64,000 bases of DNA from Fusarium oxysporum f. sp. lycopersici 4287 (Eukaryota; Ascomycota; Sordariomycetes; Hypocreales; Nectriaceae): the NCBI RefSeq assembly GCF_000149955.1, contig NC_030992.1:2992850-3056849 (forward strand). The letters are read 5' to 3'. The position numbers were made by a program, and so were the translations under genes. How positions within the stretch are numbered: position 1 is the first letter of the stretch; every line of letters starts with the position of its first letter. This document shows positions 23,277 through 33,672 of this stretch, one piece after another. The notes under the pieces were generated by a model. That model was not told where the DNA came from. It made no database searches and was given only the letters and a program-made list of their open reading frames with translations.

Positions 23277-23738
23277 CGGGGGTTATAAGCTCCGACAGAG
23301 ACACAGAGGTATAGGGTGGTAAGGGGTAGATATTTGGATAACAGGAGACGGAAACAATGAATTCGCAGTAATTGAGGCTCAATGATAGAATAGATCGCAT
23401 ATGCTTTGCTTACTGAAGCTGTTGATGAGGGGAGCCGAAGGATCGGGGGATCGTCATCGTTCTCGGACACGGCGTTCGGTCGTGATCCCTGTCACCGGAG
23501 CATCCACCACCGAGTGTGAGGGACGGACATCACTAACAGAGATACATAGGTCTGCAAGTAGTTTGTAGTTGGGCAAACGTACCTCTAGATAAACCCCTTC
23601 TCAACACCAACATACGTCCATCACCGATACCGAGCATCTGTATGTTTGTATAAATGAGATCACAGCACTAAAGATAATTAAATAACCTATTCTACTCTCC
23701 TTCGCCTCCATATCATTTGAACAGCATCACCAGCCATC
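23277..23738. promoter_or_regulatory. Divergent promoter with CGG triplets
   Basis: This is shared by the Zn2Cys6 gene and the FAD oxidoreductase. CGG triplets sit at 23464-23466, 23470-23472 and 23476-23478 in direct orientation, and a CCG-N6-CGG pair lies near 23432-23443. Zn2Cys6 dimers bind paired CGG triplets, so these are candidate sites, but no spacing is known for this protein. Confidence 0.35.
23649..23655 (+). promoter_or_regulatory. TATA box of the FAD oxidoreductase gene
   Basis: TATAAAT, 84-90 bp upstream of the ATG at 23739. Confidence 0.45.
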
Positions 23739-24884
23739 ATGACAAAAACCGTAGTCATTCTAGGTGCAGGTTGGGCTGGTCTTCCACTCGCCCACAAGCT
23801 TCTCAAACACACACTTCCCAAAGTTCCTGACCTCAAAGTCATCCTTGCCTCCCCGAATAGTCACTTCTTCTGGAATGTCGCTGCTACTCGTGGGATAATA
23901 CCGGACGCCATCCCAGATGAACAGCTCTTCTTACCAATCAAGCCCGGCTTCAATCAATACCCCTCTGAGAACTTTGAGTTCCTCCTTGGGAAAGCAGATG
24001 GAGTCGATGCCGAATCGAGTACTGTTCATGTAATCTCTAACGAGAATACCAGGCGCGAGATTACGTATGATGAGCTGGTCATTGCGACAGGGTCTCGGCT
24101 GGCTAGTGATCTTCCCCTGAAGCCTGTTGGAACACATCAAGAGACCATCTCAGCATGGAAGCAATTGCAAAGCGAAGTCGGGGGCTCAAAGTCAATAGTA
24201 ATCGCAGGTGGTGGTGCTACTGGAACTGAAGTTGCTGGTGAATTGGCCGCAAGATACGGCTCTTCCAAGAGCATCACCCTTGTTATTAGTGGTGCACAAC
24301 CGTTGGAAGGGGCCCTTGGTTCAGTTCGCGCATCAATCTCAAGGGATCTCAAGACCCTTGGGGTCAGACTCATCTATAATGCGCGCGTCACCGAAGCAAA
24401 GAAGAGCGAAAGAGGCCAAGGGGCAGAGGTGCACTTGTCCAATGGAAGCACCCTCACAACAGATCTCTATCTACCTCTGCACGGCATCAAACTCAACACC
24501 TCATTCGTACCACCGTCATTATTAGACTCTGGTGGAAACATCAAGCTTGATGAAAGGATGAGAGTCGCCGGGACAAAGAACATCTGGGGCATTGGCGACG
24601 TGGGCAACATCGACCCCAAGCAATTGACCATCACGGACAATCAGATCATTCACTTGGCGACAGCTCTAGATGCGACTTTGACAGGGAACGGGGATATCAA
24701 GCCGTATCAGCCTGCGAGCAAGAAGATGATATTCGTGTCACTAGGTAAGAAATATGCGACGGGTCAGATTGGGAACTGGAAGCTGTTCTCATTCATAGTA
24801 TCGTATGTCAAGGGGAGGAAATTGTTCGTTGATACAGCTGAGGGATACGTGGGAGGGAAGCATTTGAGGCATGCGGCCATTTAA
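23739..24884 (+). CDS. FAD/NAD(P)H oxidoreductase, AIF/AMID (FSP1)-like
   Basis: One exon, 381 residues. It has the pyridine nucleotide-disulfide oxidoreductase fold: FAD-binding VVILGAGWAGLPLA at residues 5-18, NAD(P)H-binding SIVIAGGGATGTEVAGELA near 150-170, and a C-terminal FAD-contact motif IWGIGDVGNI near 285. No redox CxxxxC pair is visible, which separates it from disulfide reductases and fits the AMID/FSP1 and NDH2-like group that passes electrons to quinones or oxygen. No clear mitochondrial presequence. It is divergently paired with the Zn2Cys6 regulator and has a TATA box. Confidence 0.88.
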   Translation: MTKTVVILGAGWAGLPLAHKLLKHTLPKVPDLKVILASPNSHFFWNVAATRGIIPDAIPDEQLFLPIKPGFNQYPSENFEFLLGKADGVDAESSTVHVISNENTRREITYDELVIATGSRLASDLPLKPVGTHQETISAWKQLQSEVGGSKSIVIAGGGATGTEVAGELAARYGSSKSITLVISGAQPLEGALGSVRASISRDLKTLGVRLIYNARVTEAKKSERGQGAEVHLSNGSTLTTDLYLPLHGIKLNTSFVPPSLLDSGGNIKLDERMRVAGTKNIWGIGDVGNIDPKQLTITDNQIIHLATALDATLTGNGDIKPYQPASKKMIFVSLGKKYATGQIGNWKLFSFIVSYVKGRKLFVDTAEGYVGGKHLRHAAI

Positions 24885-25061
24885 TATTCTCTGATCTAAT
24901 GTTTTTGTACTCTATCCCATCTGTTATAATACCATTCATTGTAATATTCCATCCTGTCAATCTGTTTCATGCTGTGGCCCCGTTTCTTGTATTTAGTATA
25001 GCAAACAAAAGTAATAGTCTCGGAACTATTGAAACATCTAATATCCATCCACTGCATTCCC

Positions 25062-26600
25062 TTACAGACTGTATTTCCAACTCTCTGCGTTATCAAAGTA
25101 CGACAAGAAGAAGTTCGGACCCAGTGTATGAACAGTGTCATTGGTCTTCAGTCCTTCGACAAGTCTCTCAGAGCAACCCTTCTCGAGGGTCTTGCCGGAA
25201 AGTCTACTCTTGACCCAGTCCATCCACTTCATTTGGCTAGCCTGAATGGCAGAGAAGTGGTCCATACCAGAAAAGGTGGCATGCTCAACAGCTTCCTTAT
25301 TGCCAGTCTTCTTCGCCAAATCGCAGGTGTCCTTGACAGCGGCGTCAATACCCTCGGGACGAACGACATTGTCATCTGCACCGTTAATAATGAGCAACGG
25401 ACCAGAGAAAGTCTTCCGTCCCACAGCGACTCGATCAGCCCACTTCTTAGCAGTCGGATCTTTATACCAGCCCGACTTCACAATATTGGTGGGGGCGAGA
25501 TCCATTGTCACCAAGGCCAACACGGGGAAGCATCCCTTGACCTTGGCAATAACGTTGTGCCAGCGATCGTACCCTGTAGAAGTGAAGCCTGTGTAGTTGT
25601 ACTTGGGGTAGATCTTGGAGATTGAGTCGATGACTGCGGATTGTGCAAGCAGGCCGGGTGATGCGATCGAGTTCTCGGTCCAGTAGGCATAGTCATCGAG
25701 GATTCTAGTCACTGGCGCTATGGAGACTGTGCCTTTGTATCCTTTGAGAGGCTTCCTGACTTGTCTTTCTGCAAAAGCCCACTAGAGAAAATAGTCAGTT
25801 TCAGTATTTTGATGGTAGCAGACCGTACCCATAAGCAATTGAGCACAGGGAATACGCTGTATGTAAGGACATCAACTTACAGATGCTCCGCCACCTTGAG
25901 AGTGGCCCATAGCGACAAACGGACCGTCAGAACCAAGAAGATCCGGGAACGCTGATCTAGCTGCAGTTACAGCAAAAGCAACATCATTCGCGTGAGCCGG
26001 CGCTGTGACCCAAGAATGAGGAATGGTGTCTCCGTTGGGCAGCTCAGATACACCAAGACCAGCATAGTCGGGTGCAACCACTGCAATGCCCTGAAGTGCC
26101 AGAGCAAAGGGGACTTGAAAGTGGTACTGTAAAGCTCTGTAGCTACTAGGTGCACAGGGCTTGAAGGTACCTGTCGTGCCGTGAGCCCAAGCAACCATGG
26201 GCAAGCCCTTCCTGGTAGAGCCTGGACCGGTTGAAAAGGGAGCATAAGGCCAGAGAACATAAGCAGAAGCGGGAATGATCTTTCCATCAAGGTCTTCAGT
26301 GGTGTAGATGATTCGCGACATGGTCAGACCGCTGGGGACGATATAGTTATCCAAGTTAGTGACATCCTCTGTCTTGAGTACAACACCAGGGGCAAGTTTG
26401 CTAGAGAAGCTTGAAGGGGTTTTGTAGAAGGAGAATGTTGGGTCCGACTGTTGCTCCAAGATCCACGAGGATGCGTTGAGGGCTCGGGCCTGGCATGTCT
26501 TGTCGCAAGTGGTAGTGTCTGGGAAGGGATTCTGTGCTACAACACAGGAGGTGGACAGAAGAAGAAGAGTAAAAGCTCTCTTGAATTTGATTGTGGCCAT
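25062..26600 (-). CDS. Secreted lipase, LIP family (CalA-like)
   Basis: Exons 26600-25881 and 25781-25062, with a 99-nt intron, give 479 residues. A signal peptide (KRAFTLLLLSTSCVVAQ) covers residues ~1-23. It is an alpha/beta hydrolase of the secretory lipase family. The nucleophile is Ser234 in GHSQGG, which ends at the exon boundary; the acid is probably Asp376 or Asp377 in INGADDNV, and the base His415 in SGMDHF. HGTTGT and DYAGLG near residues 145 and 180 are typical of the family and its oxyanion region. Paired cysteines fit an extracellular enzyme. Predicted role: hydrolysis of triacylglycerol or other esters outside the cell. Confidence 0.92.
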
Positions 26601-26661
26601 CGTGTTAAGATGTACGATATGCTAGATTGCCTTGTCGTCGTGAGTGAGGGGATGATCTAGG

Positions 26662-26668
26662 TTATATA
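26662..26668 (-). promoter_or_regulatory. TATA box of the lipase gene
   Basis: TATATAA on the minus strand, 62-68 bp upstream of the lipase ATG. Confidence 0.45.
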
Positions 26669-27280
26669 GAAGATCGCCATGTCGTGATCTCTCGACTTCA
26701 CAAACAACTTATCACGATACCACTCTACATTGAGAATTGTATATCTCCAATATAATATCCAAAAAGGCTGCGAAGCCATCAATTCCAAATTGATGGTGGT
26801 AGTATCGGGGTCCCGAAGCCAAGCGGTCAAGTTCGAATACGATCAGAGCAAGGCTATGAGTCCGGCAGTAGCTCACGTTGCATCTCAAGATTTGTAATAG
26901 TTAACTATACACTCTATGAAGAAGGTCTGCAGTCTCATGCGCCTCAGCTTTTGATCGCCTACATGGCCGCCGTTGCACCACTTGTTAGCGGGTACGCTCG
27001 AATACGCCGGAGTACGCCAGTACGCCAGCCATACCTACGACGTACGCCAACCAAATCCACCGCGGCATTATCGATAATCGAGAAGACTGGTCTGTTGGAA
27101 GTCTGGCGCTTGCGCCAAGATCAACCTTAATTTAACAAGATTGAGTTAGCTAGTGATCTCCATCTTAGTTGCGTATAGACGGATAGGGCTGGTAGTGTCC
27201 AGCTACGGAAGACCCTGATACGCCATAACGAGGGTGGTGTTTAGTTCAGAATCAATATGTTTATATGTGAACGTTTGAAG

Positions 27281-27288
27281 TATATAAA
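27281..27288 (+). promoter_or_regulatory. TATA box of the cupin gene
   Basis: TATATAAA, 136-143 bp upstream of the ATG at 27424. Confidence 0.45.
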
Positions 27289-27423
27289 CTAGTTGATGTA
27301 CTCGTTGAAGATAATCCGATCAAGCAGCAATCGCTCAACATCCTCACACATCTTAGTCCCAATAACAGAACAACCTTCGCAACTTCGCATCTGCTGAACA
27401 ATCTCAATCACAACATCATCAAA

Positions 27424-28224
27424 ATGTTCTCCAGCACCGTTCTCTCCGTTACTGCCGTTCTCTTGGCCTGCTCGTCCTTCGCGGCTGCAGCTCCTCAGGG
27501 CAAGACCTCCGAGGTCAGCTTAACTACCAAGCTGCGACTCGCCGAAACGTATGTCATGCGCTCTGAACTCTCTTATCAAGTGATTGCTAACCCCTACCAA
27601 AGTTTCATTGATCGCTACAGTCTTCTTCCTGAGGACAAAGACTTTCTCTTCAGCTTTAACAGCACCCCCAGTGCTATGGCTAACAGCCAGACATTCCCTG
27701 CTCTTACAGGCTCTGGCGTCAGTCTGGCTTCAGCTCAAATTCCAGGTATATACTCATCCTTCTCGCTTCTGAACCTTGGATGCTAATTGCATACAGGCTG
27801 CTATATGATCATGCTTCACACTCACCCCCGAGCCTCCGAGCTCTTTGCCGTCATGTCCGGCCGCGTCTATACCGAAGCCGTTCCCGAAGGCGGTGTCCTC
27901 GACGCCGAAGGAAAGCCTCGCGTCATCCGCAACGAAATCAGCGCTGGCCAAGCTACCATCTTCTACCAGGGAACTAAGCACTACCAGGTCAACCCTGACT
28001 GCGAGCCCGCCAATGCTATCGCTGCATTTCCCTCTGAGGATGGCGGTTTTGCTGGTGTTGCACCTGGGCTGTTCTCTATCAAGGATGACGCTGTAATTCG
28101 TCTATTGGGAGAGGCTGTTGATGGTGAGGATATTGAGAAGATCAGGGCTTCTATTCCTACGGATGTTGGCATCAAGGTTGATGAGTGTCTCGCTAAGTGC
28201 GGTAAGCAGAAGCGTCAGGCCTAA
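27424..28224 (+). CDS. Secreted germin/spherulin-like cupin
   Basis: Exons 27424-27548, 27603-27745 and 27797-28224 give 231 residues. The signal peptide is at ~1-23 (TVLSVTAVLLACSSFAAAAP). It is a single cupin domain: motif 1 HTHPRASELFAVMSG supplies two His and the Glu that bind metal, and motif 2 GQATIFYQGTKHYQVN supplies the third His. This fits germin-like or spherulin-1A-like extracellular proteins (some are Mn oxalate oxidases or superoxide dismutases); activity here is not predictable. The first intron is 54 nt with no stop in frame, so its retention would add 18 residues. The second intron is 51 nt. Confidence 0.9.
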
Positions 28225-28396
28225 GGATTGGACCTTGACTTCCGTTGAGCTTCGAGCTTCTTATTGAGTATTTCTTTCTTTTCCTATGTTTCAATTGCGA
28301 GATATAGAGTTTTAAGGTAGGTAGATTAGTAGGGTATAGATTTCTGTTGGAGCTATTGCACTCTGCGACCGTGGTTTGAGTTCCCGATTGGCCCGT

Positions 28397-28435
28397 GATC
28401 TGATAATGCCACGCGAACACCGACCTTATCAGATC
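28397..28435. repeat. Inverted repeat with two GATA motifs
   Basis: Perfect 10-bp arms, GATCTGATAA at 28397-28406 and TTATCAGATC at 28426-28435, are separated by 19 bp. Each arm contains GATAA, the core bound by fungal GATA factors such as AreA. A further GATAA lies just downstream, near 28450. Confidence 0.5.
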
Positions 28436-28750
28436 TGACAACGTCATGATAATGTAATCTGAGCTGGCATTCCTTGCCTCAAAGGATTGGCTGCGCCCCG
28501 TCATACCACTGATGGCAAACCCGGTGTAAGCACCAACTCAGCCACATTCCTTCGCTTGCGAAAACAGTTAAATCCACCAGGAATCTTGCTTTAACAGAAT
28601 CCTATCCCCTAATAATTCTCGTGTACCAAGACCTCGATATTAGCTCGAATATCCACTCTGTTTTTATGACTGTGACACTCTAAAAGCCCGTACGTATCCG
28701 AAATTGTTTCATTGGAAAGACCTAACATGAAATAGTTTTTAAGATCAACA

Positions 28751-28897
28751 ATGGCGAAGAAAGACAAGAAAGACCTGCCAAAGACGGCTCAGCAGGATAA
28801 AAAGGCAAGACAAGAGTTAAACACCGCTTCATATAATGTTTGGACGTTGATTCTACAAGTGCTTTGCTGTGGCTTGATAACAGGAGGAGCAAGCTAG
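28751..28897 (+). CDS. Possible 48-residue tail-anchored peptide
   Basis: An ATG-initiated frame of 48 codons with a Lys/Asp-rich N-terminal half (MAKKDKKDLPK) and a hydrophobic C-terminal half (VWTLILQVLCCGLITGG). The layout resembles small tail-anchored ER or mitochondrial proteins, but no family was recognised. The context is AT-rich intergenic sequence with a GATA-rich inverted repeat about 320 bp upstream. It could equally be a chance frame or a fragment of a spliced gene. Confidence 0.25.
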   Translation: MAKKDKKDLPKTAQQDKKARQELNTASYNVWTLILQVLCCGLITGGAS

Positions 28898-29538
28898 AAC
28901 AGGGAAAGAATAATTATTTACGGAGCAGAGCTTTTCATTCACAAAAATAGCGTTGCAAAGGATCCGGAGGTTAATTTGAGCTAAGGTCAACATACTTCAA
29001 GACCTGGGCAAGACGTCATCAGCCTCTTTCGCTATGTTACTCTAAACAATACTCCCTTCTAATAATATTTTATATCCGTTCAATGACATTTTTGCAGATA
29101 ACTATTGGCCAGTGAACTCTAAATCAACCCTGGTGAACCTTCTTGCACGATGTAACCACCAATAACATCTGTTCTCAATTGAAGCCAAGAAACCATGCAT
29201 TTTCGCGACAAAACGATGAGCGGAACAATGAACCTCCCGTTGTATCATATCACGCATATATGTCGCGCTGCTTTCTCCAGAGTCGGCTCAACTCTGCCCC
29301 GATTCTCCAGAGACGAAGCCGAAACTATCCCCAAAGCTGACGCTGAGCTCTAACAAGACGGGTAGAACCGGACTCAGGTCAGCTAAAGGACATGCCACGC
29401 TAGGTCAGCTGGTCCATACCTCAATCACGAGTTTTCGCATTTTATACGATGAGTCAATTCGTTATCAGTATTAAATAGAGGGGAATACCTCAATCATGCA
29501 ATCCAGTCGTTGCTGATCATCATTGCGTCTTTACTGCG

Positions 29539-30351
29539 ATGGCACTACAAGGTCTAACTCGGAAAATACTGGCAACATCACTCGTTGCTGTAGTCACTGC
29601 TGGCGGTGTCTATGGCTACTCGATTCAGAAACGCGTGTCGAAAGTTGATCGGAATCTCATAACGCGGTTCAATACCGTACCAGAGAAATTCCAGAAGTCG
29701 AGGTCTGTTAGCGAGGTTGTCAACGCGAAACAGCACATATACGATTCTGACTCTCGATACATCACGCTCGACATACCGCCTCAACATCGTGATGTATCTG
29801 ATGAAGTTCTATTGGCGAAGTTCGTCAAAGGATATTTTGGAGGTGCTGTGATTAGACCAGAACGAGTTGCACTTTCAACTCTTGGTATGACACTTGTCAA
29901 CTTTTCAAGTGAGTCTGTCCTTTGCCTCAGTGTGATTGCGTATTTAACGAAATGAACAGAATCAGGGCCAGCCCCGAGAAAGTTGTGGTCATGCACAGAA
30001 CTTCCTGAAGTTTCATTACCTCCGGTCAACACCATTCTATATGGAGTCTTTCAAGTTCTGGAGACTCAAATCGGCGTCAAGGTTGCGCCAAACCGCACTG
30101 AAAGCCATGTAGACTTTGGATTTGGAAGTGACAGTGATGTGTTTGCAGGAGTTCACAGATTCGTGGTTGTGAGAACGAAAGAAGAGAAGAATGAAGAAAC
30201 AGTGCAGATTCACTATGAGTCCATGACTTGCAACCCTGTGCAAAACAAGCCTCTGAGGCCACGGATCTTGTTCAAATTTCATGAATTCTATGCAGACTTA
30301 TTGTTTAGGGATGCAATATCGGAGATCAAACACTGGATGGGCTCGTCTTGA
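29539..30351 (+). CDS. Hypothetical protein, N-terminal membrane anchor
   Basis: Exons 29539-29908 and 29960-30351, with a 51-nt intron (GTGAGT...AACAG), give 253 residues in frame. No domain was recognised. Residues ~10-27 (ILATSLVAVVTAGGVYGYSI) form a hydrophobic anchor with a basic N-terminus. The remaining ~220 residues look soluble and mixed alpha/beta, with NTILYGVFQVLETQIG and HRFVVVRTKEEKNEETVQIHY as ordered-looking parts. The C-terminus ends ISEIKHWMGSS, like an amphipathic helix. It is convergent with a small membrane protein 155 bp away. Spliced continuity supports a real gene; function unknown. Confidence 0.65.
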
Positions 30352-30506
30352 TATGTTGGACCGCGGAAACGGTTATCTCTTCTCTATAAACTTGTTTTAC
30401 TAGTGTAAAGTACCAACGAGCCTGTTACTCGACTATTCACCACTTTGAACCTCTCTCTCAAGTGGCCCTGACTGCTAGCTACTCCCCGGAATAAGTCATG
30501 TTTGAC

Positions 30507-30907
30507 TTAGTTTGGTCTCGGCCTTGGACTTTCCGGACGCGTTACAACAAACACGAATTGTATGATGAACCAAACAAACAGCATCGCCCATCCCAGAACC
30601 GAAAACTGGCATCTGAAAGATTCAGGAGTACTCTTCAGGTTACCCCAGACGACAAGAACTGTCCCGTTCAAGAAGGAAAGAAATGACAAGACCGCTAAGT
30701 TATACATAGTTGAAGTCATCTTCTGAATCGACTCCGAAGCGTCGCAGTTAGGAAAGAAGTGGCCACTAAAATGTTGAAGAGTCACGAGGAGACTCAGATG
30801 TACCAAAGAGGTATAGAAAAAGACTGTCATGAGGTCAGAGATATGAAAGGCTTCAGTTGCCAACAGTGCTTACCTTTGGTAAAATCTTCGCTAGATATAC
30901 AAAACAT
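30507..30907 (-). CDS. Small three-pass membrane protein, unknown
   Basis: The model is exon 30907-30874 (11 codons plus one base) and exon 30823-30507, with a 50-nt intron (GTAAGC, branch CTGAC, acceptor GACAG). The sum is exactly 117 codons, giving 116 residues. Three hydrophobic segments are visible: VFFYTSLVHLSLLVTLQHF, NLAVLSFLSFLNGTVLVVWG and GWAMLFVWFIIQFVFVV, followed by a short Pro/Arg tail (RPESPRPRPN). No family recognised. The start was chosen because it supplies a good donor and restores frame; an unspliced frame reading through the intron would begin at a non-ATG codon. Confidence 0.6.
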
Positions 30908-31476
30908 GTTGCCCGTCGAGAATTCTAAGAAGATTTGGGATTGTTGAGTATGGCTGATACTCGATATGATATATTGAGAGAAAGGGTTTATGTTGATGGG
31001 GTAGCCTAGAAAGATTTAGAGAATGTACTCTGGAGGAGAGGCCCATCGCTTGTGGCTATTGAGCATCTTATACCCCATGATCTACTTTTTTACTTTTGGG
31101 TAATTATTTCTGTAGTAACTATTAAGGTATTATAGTAAAAGACTTAAACTATATGCTGATATGTTGTTCGTAGTTGAGACCTATGGCTGAGAGCTTATAA
31201 TCACCACACAGAACTTAGAACCTAGAAGTCATGTAAACTTACAAATATATCAGTAAGACAGATCAAGTTGAATTATTAAAAAGAGAACCTTATGTTAAGT
31301 AAGTTTTTGACTAGACTAACACTCGCTTGTATCTAAATATATGGATATGTCGACATCAATATATATATATACTTGGCTTTAGAAAAGGTTCATGGGAGAG
31401 CGAAGTTCTTATTAAAATCACCACGTATATCTATTAAATATTTTCCTTCGTCTCTCATCGAGCTGCCACGCATCGT
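30908..31476. other. AT-rich intergenic region
   Basis: A 569-bp stretch with strong AT bias and a (TA)n run near 31360-31371. No gene seen. It contains the promoter of the small membrane protein and the 3' end of the dioxygenase gene. Confidence 0.5.
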
Positions 31477-32739
31477 CTAAGCACCATCTGCAACAGGCGT
31501 TGGCCCTTCAGGCAGCTTACTGCCAGCAATGTTACACTGTCGGAACAATCTAACCTCATCTTCCGCAAAAGCACCAACCACTGAATGGATCACTCCACGA
31601 TTATGAAAGAGAACAAGATCTCCTTGCTCCCAGTCATGAGGATAAACCTTTTCAGGAGCAATACCAGGACGCTGAAGTTCGTGGACACGCTCACGAACGG
31701 CAGTAAGATCATCAATCACAGTACCGTTCGCGAGGTGCAGCTTTCGAACGGCAGACGGATGAACCTGAAGTGCTAAACGGCCAGTGACAGGGTTACGCCA
31801 GCACATAGGAAGGATCTGGATCTTATCCTCCTCAACAGGCGGAAGATTCTCGACAGGAATTTCTTTGCCTTCGGAGACCAAGCCCAGGCCATCGGAGCGG
31901 GACTTTGCACCTTTCTTCCAAACATATGGATGCGGAGCGTACTCAACCTTTGTGGTACGCACAATCTCCTTATCCTCAGGCGAAAGCCGGTCGTACATGG
32001 CGTAACCCGACACAAAGGCTGTAGTACCACGCGGGACGGTCAACTCCTCATTGGATCCGTCGTCATAGACGAGGGTCTGTTTGCGACCTCCGGGAACACG
32101 GACGGCGAGGAGTGATGTCACCACTGGAGGAGCGAGGCCGTACAGAGCGGCGTCGATGTGCCATCTGTAGAACCTGGTGAAGTCCAGATCCTTCTCATCA
32201 GGGATAGTGGTGGCGTGGAATGTGCGATGATGCGGATGTCGGAGCTGAATGTTCCTCAGTCCTTCATACTCCTCAACGAAGCCATTTCCAATGACCTGCA
32301 CTTGAGGTTGATGAGGGATGGTCTTGAGGTCAGGATGGAGGATTGAGCGCTTTGCGTCAATCGTCTTTCCATGGCCATAAGAGCCCGCAGCTTCAGGATC
32401 GAAACGCTGGGTAATCTCATACTGCGCTTTAGGAGAGAGATGGTTCTGGTTCTTGAAGACGAGAACTTGGTGGGTGAAGAGTGCGTCACGGATTACGTCA
32501 AAGTCGGCATCTAGAAACAGTCAGCCTGGGCTCATGCATGACGAGAGACGTGTCTTACCAGAGGAGGTTACCGATTTTACGGGTATTCTCCCACTATGCG
32601 TTATTTCAATCATTCACGAGCATGCTTATGATAGCTTACCACTGATGTTTTCAACGTCAACGTTTGGGACGATGGCACCGAAGTCAATGCTTGACTCGGC
32701 TGATGTAGAGATGGGAGTGACGGTTATTTGAGAGGCCAT
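31477..32739 (-). CDS. TauD/TfdA-family dioxygenase (first of two)
   Basis: Exons 32739-32640 and 32510-31477, with a 129-nt intron, give 377 residues. It is a 2-oxoglutarate/Fe(II)-dependent dioxygenase related to taurine and sulfonate dioxygenases. The iron ligands are visible as His151 and Asp153 in RWHIDA and distal His342 in RGVIHSVVG; an Arg in EVRLFRQ (354 or 357) would bind 2-oxoglutarate. N-terminal DFGAIVPNVDVENIS and DADFDVIRDALFTHQVLVF are typical TauD entry segments. Substrate not predictable; taurine, other sulfonates and unrelated acids are all known in the family. The intron is long for this window and contains an alternative donor, but using it leads to a stop. Confidence 0.9.
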
Positions 32740-33672
32740 TGCGATGTTGTTGTTTGAAGAATACTTGTAGCAAGCCTGTGACAAATCTTGGTATTAAGCC
32801 TGTTGTTTAAGTGAAGCCGAGGGGATTTGTTTGTCTTTTATATCGCTATCTAAGGTCCACGTTAGAGCGGGTCGCGGCGGTCGCCTATCTCTCTTATCTG
32901 CTCCGAGGATAAATCCGCTTTCGTTATCTCTCCATACTCCGTAGCAAGTTACACAGTCGATACTAAGCTTATCACCGATTACGCTTATCAAAGGACTTCC
33001 AAGTTCCATTGTGCTTAGCCTTCTCCGATCATTGATTAATATGGCAAACAATAGCAAACAATTAAGGTTTCGTAAATATTGTCGATATCTCAGCGAGATA
33101 GACAGGCAGCCCGTCAGAAAGAAAGCCCTTTGGCCCAAGCATATCAGTAAAGAACAAAGAATGCATTTCGTTAGGCCGCAGATCTGAGGATATGATCAAA
33201 CTCGTTAGGTAGAATATTGCAGGTCATTCAAATAGTATTTAAAGTGATCATTGATATTATGAAGGGGTTCTTTGTCTCTTTTGACATTAGCTGCCTTGAA
33301 GGTACAAGCAATGAAGAAGTGATCATAATTCTCCTTCGTGTGTCTTCCTTTCATGTAAACTATGCATGAGAAACTGGAGTGCTAGAGAATGATCTACCTG
33401 TTAATTAACTTGAAATGCCATTAGCCTCCCATTTACGCTTGGTATTGACTTCAAGTTGCATTGAGAATTACTTCAATCGTATGAATACAATAGTTATCTT
33501 AGGTCTTTCTTTGAAAGGAGAAAGAAGCTCCCTTACAGTCAAATTGAGTCCTTGTAAAGAGGCAACTTGACTAGCTCAGGTGCATAGCCAAAGCTTTGAT
33601 CTCGCAGTGACTAGCTGTAAGTGACACATTCGCGTAAGTTATTCAATACTCTAACGGATCTTAATATAAGAT
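32740..33672. other. Intergenic region, AT-rich
   Basis: It holds the promoter of the first TauD gene and 700 bp of AT-rich sequence without a recognisable gene, up to the degraded 2EXR locus. Confidence 0.45.
32836..32843 (-). promoter_or_regulatory. TATA box of the first TauD gene
   Basis: TATAAAAG on the minus strand, about 97-104 bp upstream of the ATG. Confidence 0.45.

Larger units (their letters stand above)
26601..27423. promoter_or_regulatory. Divergent region, lipase / cupin
   Basis: This 823-bp region separates two divergently transcribed genes for secreted proteins. Five TACGCC/TACGCT hexamers lie within 26993-27048. Both genes have TATA boxes close to their starts. No coding segment. 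Confidence 0.45.
28225..29538. other. 1.3-kb intergenic region
   Basis: It holds the cupin 3' UTR, the GATA-containing inverted repeat, a 48-codon open frame listed separately, and the promoter of the next gene. Composition is AT-rich after 28570. Nothing else could be supported. Confidence 0.4.

Noticed and set aside
32511..32639. A small extra exon inside the first TauD intron
   Set aside because: Donor- and acceptor-like sites exist, but including the piece brings an immediate stop; one 129-nt intron gives the conserved joint.
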